Part shown: positions 15,016 to 18,569 of the stretch, one piece after another | Layout: each line of letters starts with the position of its first letter | Position numbering within the stretch: the first letter of the stretch is position 1 | Origin: an uncultured Tissierellia bacterium | Lineage (GTDB): Bacteria > Bacillota > Clostridia > Tissierellales > Peptoniphilaceae | NCBI GenBank assembly: GCA_902489375.1 | Contig: CABTZP010000018.1 | Span: forward strand, 1 to 18,569 | DNA length: 18,569 bases | Direction: 5' to 3' | Position numbers and translations under genes: made by a program | The notes under the pieces: generated by a model | The model's input: the letters and a program-made list of their open reading frames with translations, nothing else | What the model was told of the DNA's origin: nothing | Database searches by the model: none

Positions 15016-15044
15016 ATTTTATCACAGGCGAGGGGCCCTGTCTT
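15016..15044 (-). promoter_or_regulatory. Candidate promoter of the CPBP gene
   Basis: On the minus strand AAGACA (15044 to 15039), a 17-bp spacer and TAAAAT (15021 to 15016) form a reasonable sigma-A promoter about 125 nt upstream of the CPBP start codon. Confidence 0.45.
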
Positions 15045-15110
15045 CCGGCGAAAACCCTCTGAAAAGACCCCTTGGTGAAAAGAAAATCATCAGAGCGAAA
15101 AGGGGAATAA

Positions 15111-15182
15111 ATGGAAAAGATCGGAAAAAAAGGAGCCTCCAAGGCATCTTTTCCGGATAAACAAAGTCCCCATGAAAACTAG
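15111..15182 (+). CDS. Possible 23-aa leader ORF upstream of exoA
   Basis: ATG at 15111 opens a 23-codon frame ending with TAG at 15180-15182. AAGGGG lies 5 nt before the ATG, a usable ribosome binding site. The peptide is Lys-rich and has no recognised homologue. Its stop codon overlaps the AGAAAGG that serves as the ribosome binding site of exoA, so translation of the two could be coupled. Because exoA has a weak TTG start, coupling would make sense. The frame is short and may be chance. Confidence 0.25.
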   Translation: MEKIGKKGASKASFPDKQSPHEN

Positions 15183-15194
15183 AAAGGCACTATT

Positions 15195-16031
15195 TTGAAA
15201 ATCATATCTTGGAATATCGATTCCTTAAATGCTGCTTTAACCGGCCAGTCTGCTCGAGCTGAACTGACCCGGAGGGTCTTGGATCAGTTCACGGGCTATC
15301 AGGCTGATATCATTGCCATCCAAGAGACTAAGCTTCCGGTCGGCGGGATGAGCGAGAAGCTAAGACATCTGCTTGAAGAAAAGCTTCCTGGCTATGAAAT
15401 GGCCTATTCCCTTTCTCAGCCTCCCGCCCGAAAATCCTACGCCGGCACGCTCTTTCTATACCGGGAAAGCCTCCATCCCCAGGTGACCCTTCCCCAAATC
15501 GGCGCTCCGGGGACGATGGATCAGGAGGGCCGGCTGATCACCCTGGCGTTTCCAGGTCTGGTGATCAATCAGGTTTACACGCCCAATGCCGGCGGAGACC
15601 TCAACCGTCTGGCGGACCGGCAGGAATGGGACCGGGCTTACCGGGATTATTTAATGGCTCTGGATGGGGAAAACCCGGTCATTGCCATGGGAGATTATAA
15701 TGTCGCCCACCAAGAGATTGACCTAGCTCATCCGGAGACCAACCATGAGTCCGCTGGCTTTACCGACGAAGAAAGGGAGGGCTTTTCCAATCTTCTTGCC
15801 GGAGGCTTTACGGACACCTTCCGGGCCCTTCATGGTCCGATTGAGGGCGCTTATACCTGGTGGGCCCAACGAGTCCGCACTTCAAAGGTTAACAATTCCG
15901 GCTGGAGGATCGACTACTTTCTTGTGAGCAACCGGCTTAAGAACCGAATCATCGCCTCAGAGATGATTGATTCCGGAAAACGTCAGGACCACTGTCCCCT
16001 CTTCTTTGAAATCGACCTGACGGATTTGTGA
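15195..16031 (+). CDS. exoA: Exodeoxyribonuclease III (AP endonuclease)
   Basis: This 278-residue member of the ExoIII/APE1 endonuclease-exonuclease-phosphatase superfamily cleaves DNA 5' to abasic sites and degrades 3' ends in base-excision repair. Metal and active-site residues are visible: Asn7 (SWNIDS), Glu44 (IQETK), Tyr128 (VYTPNAG), Asp167 and Asn169 (GDYNVA), and the final Asp265-His266 pair. Translation starts at TTG (15195): the protein then begins MKIISWN as in other ExoIII proteins, and AGAAAGG lies 7 nt upstream. Residues 11-32 are longer than the usual NGLRA-type loop. It stands alone and converges on thiC across a repeat-bearing gap with a bidirectional terminator. A second base-excision repair enzyme, the OGG glycosylase, is in the same window but not linked by operon. 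Confidence 0.92.
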   Translation: MKIISWNIDSLNAALTGQSARAELTRRVLDQFTGYQADIIAIQETKLPVGGMSEKLRHLLEEKLPGYEMAYSLSQPPARKSYAGTLFLYRESLHPQVTLPQIGAPGTMDQEGRLITLAFPGLVINQVYTPNAGGDLNRLADRQEWDRAYRDYLMALDGENPVIAMGDYNVAHQEIDLAHPETNHESAGFTDEEREGFSNLLAGGFTDTFRALHGPIEGAYTWWAQRVRTSKVNNSGWRIDYFLVSNRLKNRIIASEMIDSGKRQDHCPLFFEIDLTDL

Positions 16032-16070
16032 TTCTGTGTTGGGCCTGAGGGAGTGTTGGGCAATAGGTTT

Positions 16071-16095
16071 TATTGTTAATTATTTAACTATATCT
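16071..16095. repeat. 25-bp direct repeat, copy 1
   Basis: This copy begins TATTGTTAATT and ends AACTATATCT, and matches copy 2 at 21 of 25 positions. Inside is a near-palindrome GTTAATTATTTAAC. With its flanking TT it fits TTGTTAA-N4-TTAAC, close to the clostridial Rex operator pattern, but no promoter of a flanking gene lies here. Confidence 0.6.
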
Positions 16096-16154
16096 GCTTA
16101 ATGATGGAAAATGAAAGCTTTAGATGTGTTGTATTTAGCCTTTTCTATTGAGGT

Positions 16155-16179
16155 TATTGTTAATTTAATAACTTTATCT
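16155..16179. repeat. 25-bp direct repeat, copy 2
   Basis: This copy begins TATTGTTAATT and ends AACTTTATCT, lying 84 bp downstream of copy 1 in the same orientation. The four differences fall at positions 12-14 and 20. Symmetry is poorer than in copy 1 (GTTA-N6-TAAC). Confidence 0.6.
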
Positions 16180-16216
16180 CTCCCCCGCTGAAGGCAGGCT
16201 CCTTCTTCCTTCTGAA

Positions 16217-16256
16217 AAAAGAGCGGTTTGGCCAAGATTGGTCAAACCGCTCTTTT
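16217..16256. terminator. Bidirectional intrinsic terminator between exoA and thiC
   Basis: A 17-bp stem (16217-16233 with 16240-16256) centred on GAGCGGTTTG/CAAACCGCTC closes a 6-nt loop AAGATT. One position is a G-T pair. It has A-rich and T-rich outer ends, so it can stop transcription from exoA and from thiC. Confidence 0.92.
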
Positions 16257-16374
16257 CCTGATTTTTTCAATACGGAAACTGACCGCTAAGCAGATATCCT
16301 GGTTTCCGGGCAAAAAATCGTGCCCATTTCCTGCCTACCTTGATTCGTATTTCGATTTTTTTCTTCCTTCGCAA

Positions 16375-17676
16375 TTAAAGAAGATCGATTTCGTTTCCGG
16401 CCAGTGACTTGTTGATGGTCCGAATCGCGCAGAATTTCCCGCACATGGAGCAGGTCCCCTCCAGCTCAGGCGCTCTTTCGGCCCGCATCTGATTGGGCGT
16501 TTCAGGGTCAAGCGCGAGAGCAAACTGTTCCTTCCAATCCAAGCGGCGGCGAGCTTCAGCCATTTTATCATCCTGATCCCGAGCGCCGGGCACCTTTTTC
16601 GCGATATCGGCCGCATGGGCAGCGATCTTTGAAGCCATAATGCCCATCTTGACATCCTCCAGGTTTGGCAGGGCAACGTGTTCAGCTGGCGTGACATAGC
16701 AAAGGAAGGAGCAGCCATGCCAGGCGGCGATGGCTCCGCCAATGGCGGAGGTAATATGGTCATAACCAGGGGCGATGTCGGTGACTAAAGGTCCTAAGGT
16801 ATAGAAGGGCGCGCCATCGCAGAGGGTCTCTTCCATTTTCATATTGGCGGCGATTTGATCCATGGGCATATGGCCAGGCCCTTCAACAATGACCTGGACA
16901 TTCTTTTCTCTGGCTCGTTTTACGAGCTTTCCTAAGCGGATCAGCTCACCAATCTGAATGGCATCCGAAGCATCCGCTAAGGAGCCGGGACGGCAGGCAT
17001 CGCCCAGGGAGATGGTCACATCGTATTCGTAGCAAATATCGCAAACCTCGTCGAAAAATTCGTATAAGGGGTTTTCCTGACCAGACATGGCCATCCAGCC
17101 AAAGAGCATGGAGCCGCCCCGAGACACGAGGTTGAGTTTTCTTTTGCCCTGCTTGACATCCTCCAAGGTTTCCAAGGTGACGCCGCTGTGAAGGGTCATG
17201 AAATCAACCCCGTCTTCCGCATGGAGGCGGACAACGTCGAGAATATCCTGGGCAGTCAGGGTGCAAAGGTCGCGGTTATAGTGGATAACGGAATCGTACA
17301 TGGGGACGGTCCCAATCATCGCCGGGCATTCCTCCACCAGCTTCTGGCGGAAGGGCTGGGTATTGCCATTGCAGGAAAGATCCATGATGGCATCGGCCCC
17401 CATATCTACTGCCTCATTCACTTTTTTCAGTTCTGTGTCATAGTCCTTGATATCTCCGGAAATGCCGAGGTTGACATTGATTTTCGTCTTCAGCATGGAA
17501 CCCAGACCCGTTGGCTTTAAGCATTTATGCTTGTGGTTGGCAGGGATACAGACTTTTCCCCTGGCAATCAAGTCCATGAGCTTTTCTACCGGCATCTTTT
17601 CGTCTTCGGCGACGATTTTCATCTCCGGGGTAACAATCCCTTTTTTTGCCGCTTCAATTTGCGTTGAATACTCCAT
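16375..17676 (-). CDS. thiC: Phosphomethylpyrimidine synthase ThiC
   Basis: This 433-residue non-canonical radical SAM enzyme converts aminoimidazole ribotide to hydroxymethylpyrimidine phosphate for thiamine synthesis. It is the short form that lacks the N-terminal extension of proteobacterial ThiC. Landmarks include IPANHKHKCLKPTGLG (44-59), MDLSCNG (98-104), GDACRPGS (225-232), VEGPGHMPMDQI (264-275), the metal-site regions ending in PAEHVALP (330-337), and a C-terminal cluster motif C409-SM-C412-GKF-C416. The spacing is CX2CX3C, one residue shorter than the CX2CX4C described for the long forms; I believe this is usual for the short type. I chose the start at 17676 because GGAGG lies 5 nt upstream; the frame extends to 17724 without support. 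It is controlled by the TPP riboswitch at 17833-17912. No other thiamine gene is present in the window. Confidence 0.97.
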   Translation of the reverse strand: MEYSTQIEAAKKGIVTPEMKIVAEDEKMPVEKLMDLIARGKVCIPANHKHKCLKPTGLGSMLKTKINVNLGISGDIKDYDTELKKVNEAVDMGADAIMDLSCNGNTQPFRQKLVEECPAMIGTVPMYDSVIHYNRDLCTLTAQDILDVVRLHAEDGVDFMTLHSGVTLETLEDVKQGKRKLNLVSRGGSMLFGWMAMSGQENPLYEFFDEVCDICYEYDVTISLGDACRPGSLADASDAIQIGELIRLGKLVKRAREKNVQVIVEGPGHMPMDQIAANMKMEETLCDGAPFYTLGPLVTDIAPGYDHITSAIGGAIAAWHGCSFLCYVTPAEHVALPNLEDVKMGIMASKIAAHAADIAKKVPGARDQDDKMAEARRRLDWKEQFALALDPETPNQMRAERAPELEGTCSMCGKFCAIRTINKSLAGNEIDLL

Positions 17677-17806
17677 CTTTCCTCCGTTCTGGCCTTTCAG
17701 CTTCTTCTTTTCGGACCTTTTCATTCAACTTTTATCTTTTTTCGCCTGTTTTCACAAACGATGTCCTGGACGAAACGCTCGTCATGTCAAGAACATTTTG
17801 ATCCAT

Positions 17807-17830
17807 AAAAAACCGCTGCAAAAGCAGCGG
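17807..17830 (-). terminator. Riboswitch-controlled terminator in the thiC leader
   Basis: On the minus strand CCGCTGC pairs with GCAGCGG around a TTTT loop (17830 to 17813), followed by six T (17812-17807). It begins a few bases after the TPP aptamer and about 130 nt before the thiC start codon. GCAGGGG at the 5' side of the aptamer (17912-17906) can pair with the CCC-G-CTGC at 17831-17824 with one bulge. That gives a plausible antiterminator when TPP is absent. Confidence 0.9.
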
Positions 17831-17832
17831 GC

Positions 17833-17912
17833 ATACAGTCTTCCTACGTAGGTATTAGCCTACAGGTTCAAAGGGTCAGGTTTTTAGCCTTCTCAACAAT
17901 AAGTTCCCCTGC
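17833..17912 (-). promoter_or_regulatory. TPP (THI-element) riboswitch
   Basis: The leader RNA on the minus strand carries the conserved TPP aptamer parts in order. These are GGGGAAC at the 5' side, the TTGAGA variant of CTGAGA (17896-17891), the thi-box core ACCCTTTGAACCTG (17876-17863), and the closing helix region with TAATACC followed by CGTAGGAA. Directly downstream is an intrinsic terminator. This is the standard arrangement in Bacillota where bound TPP favours termination and lowers thiC expression. Confidence 0.96.
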
Positions 17913-17916
17913 TTCA

Positions 17917-18459
17917 TTATTCAATTGCCTTTATTATAGCATAGGAATCAGCCCCCTGCAAAGATCTAGCCGGAAGATCCCCGATGTACTCCAGGCCAAA
18001 ATCCCGCCACTGCCAAAGGTCCCGGGTCCCGTCGGGATGGGACAAAAGGAGCCGGCCTTCCGATGGCAATGACCAGGAAAAAACCTCTTTGCCTATGTCC
18101 GAGGCCATCCAAAGGGCCCGAAGTCCTCCTTTTTGAGGGGAGAGGTCATAAATATAAATATGCTGGGACCAAGTCCGCTCTTCTTTGACCCAATCGGGCT
18201 TTGCCGGCCCATACCTGCCTCGCCGCCAGCAAAGAATCAAAACTTCCTCTTCCCCATCCCGGTCAATGTCCCCCAAAAGCAGGTCCTGAACCAGGATTTT
18301 TGGATCGGAAGCCCAAAGGGCCTCTTGTCTTTCCCTTTTAGCCGAAGAAACCAGCTTGTCCGATGATGCCAGGATGGCTTTTCCTTTTTGGAGGGTCAGC
18401 TCATATTCCCCCTCTTGAATCGAATAGGTCCTTTTTTTCCATTCAATCCAGGAAGGCAA
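17917..18459 (-). CDS. Hypothetical protein, 5'-incomplete
   Basis: I do not recognise this protein. The clean part encodes 180 residues from a TTG at 18459. The same frame stays open upstream to the window end, through VFFFLWSQGVFL (just before the TTG), so the true protein very likely has an N-terminal hydrophobic anchor and starts outside the window or in the damaged sequence. The segment LLLGDIDRDGEEEVLILCW (60-78) looks like a DxDxDG calcium-type loop of a VCBS/FG-GAP-like beta-propeller blade, followed by a Trp-rich, beta-rich region (WSQHIYIYDL at 97-106, DLWQWRDFGLEYIGDLP further on). An extracytoplasmic location is likely. Its stop codon (17917-17919) and last codons overlap the thiC promoter and come within a few bases of the riboswitch aptamer. 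Confidence 0.6.
   Translation of the reverse strand: MPSWIEWKKRTYSIQEGEYELTLQKGKAILASSDKLVSSAKRERQEALWASDPKILVQDLLLGDIDRDGEEEVLILCWRRGRYGPAKPDWVKEERTWSQHIYIYDLSPQKGGLRALWMASDIGKEVFSWSLPSEGRLLLSHPDGTRDLWQWRDFGLEYIGDLPARSLQGADSYAIIKAIE
17933..17961 (-). promoter_or_regulatory. Promoter of the thiC transcript
   Basis: On the minus strand an extended -10, TGCTATAAT (TATAAT at 17938 to 17933), stands about 20 nt before the TPP aptamer. TTGCAG lies 17 bp upstream (17961 to 17956) as a weak -35. The promoter lies inside the last codons of the upstream hypothetical gene. Confidence 0.75.
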
Positions 18460-18492
18460 AAAGACCCCCTGGCTCCAGAGAAAGAAGAAGAC

Positions 18493-18569
18493 GGGAGGGG
18501 GGGCGCGGCCCGCCCCCCCCGCAACAAAAAAAAAAGAAAATGTTTTTTTTATGAGACGCGGCTGTTTTT
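18493..18569. other. Low-complexity window end, probable assembly artefact
   Basis: The clean sequence breaks into a G run, then CGCGGCC, a C run, and A and T runs. The arms GGGGGGGC and GCCCCCCC form an 8-bp hairpin with a 7-nt loop. The structure resembles the left window end. It falls inside the 5' part of the hypothetical gene, and the protein encoded there (Pro-, Gly- and Lys-rich runs) is not believable. Confidence 0.6.

Larger units (their letters stand above)
14892..15194. other. Divergent intergenic region between CPBP and exoA
   Basis: These 303 bases hold the minus-strand CPBP promoter candidate and a possible 23-codon reading frame just before exoA. I see no tRNA, riboswitch or strong terminator-like hairpin. 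The long plus-strand frame running through this gap (14891-15160) has no ribosome binding site or recognisable protein. Confidence 0.5.
16032..16374. other. AT-rich gap between exoA and thiC
   Basis: This 343-base gap between convergent genes holds two 25-bp direct repeats (16071-16095 and 16155-16179) and a strong bidirectional terminator (16217-16256). The remainder up to the thiC stop shows only a weak GGGCA/TGCCC hairpin near 16308-16326. No credible protein gene is seen; a 16-codon frame at 16101-16151 has no ribosome binding site. The first half is much more AT-rich than the flanking genes. Confidence 0.5.

Noticed and set aside
16073..16090. Rex operator controlling a flanking gene
   Set aside because: The pattern match is good, but both flanking genes end here rather than start, so the site is reported only as a repeat with a Rex-like half site.
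16101..16151. 16-codon frame between the two 25-bp repeats
   Set aside because: There is no ribosome binding site and the length is within chance expectation.
1..18569. CRISPR array, tRNA, rRNA, insertion sequence or prophage genes
   Set aside because: Reading both strands, I saw no regularly spaced repeats, cloverleaf-like sequence, transposase or phage protein; the only direct repeats are the two 25-bp copies.

Overview
This window looks like a metagenome-type contig from a low-to-mid GC, Gram-positive, anaerobic Bacillota, most likely the Clostridia/Tissierellia side. The evidence is the strong AGGAGG-type ribosome binding sites, classical intrinsic terminators, a lipobox lipoprotein, the short clostridial form of ThiC behind a TPP riboswitch, a YtrA-type GntR/ABC cassette, an OGG-type glycosylase and a LemA/DUF2207 pair. 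I cannot place it to genus. Both window ends (about 1-55 and 18493-18569) carry homopolymer runs and G-run/C-run hairpins that look like assembly artefacts.

Layout. Positions 84-4140 are all on the minus strand. In transcription order they are an 8-oxoguanine DNA glycosylase, a TetR-type regulator, a radical SAM protein ending at an intrinsic terminator, and a GIN-domain (DUF2807-like) lipoprotein with its own promoter region. Positions 4237-7346 are a plus-strand operon: YtrA-type GntR regulator, ABC ATPase and ABC-2 permease. Each junction overlaps by 8 nt, and an inverted repeat covers the promoter -10. This operon converges, with one base between the stop codons, on the minus-strand LemA/DUF2207 pair (9802 down to 7348). 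A divergent region (9803-10068) then drives a plus-strand operon: purine nucleoside phosphorylase, class II aldolase and a small integral membrane protein. That operon ends at a bidirectional terminator shared with a minus-strand secreted CAP-domain protein.

Next are a plus-strand acyl-ACP thioesterase and a minus-strand CPBP (CAAX-type) protease whose 3' ends overlap antisense by 34 bp. An exodeoxyribonuclease III with a TTG start follows, then an AT-rich gap with two near-identical 25-bp repeats and a bidirectional terminator. Last come thiC with its TPP riboswitch/terminator leader and a 5'-incomplete hypothetical gene.

Most of the window is ordinary chromosomal housekeeping, and I see no clearly new defence, mobile or biosynthetic system. 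No tRNA, rRNA, CRISPR, transposase or phage gene was found. The parts most worth a second look are: the TetR/radical SAM pair with a perfect 18-bp palindrome upstream; the nucleoside phosphorylase/class II aldolase pairing; the tandem 25-bp repeats between exoA and thiC; and the palindrome containing both stop codons at 7340-7354.
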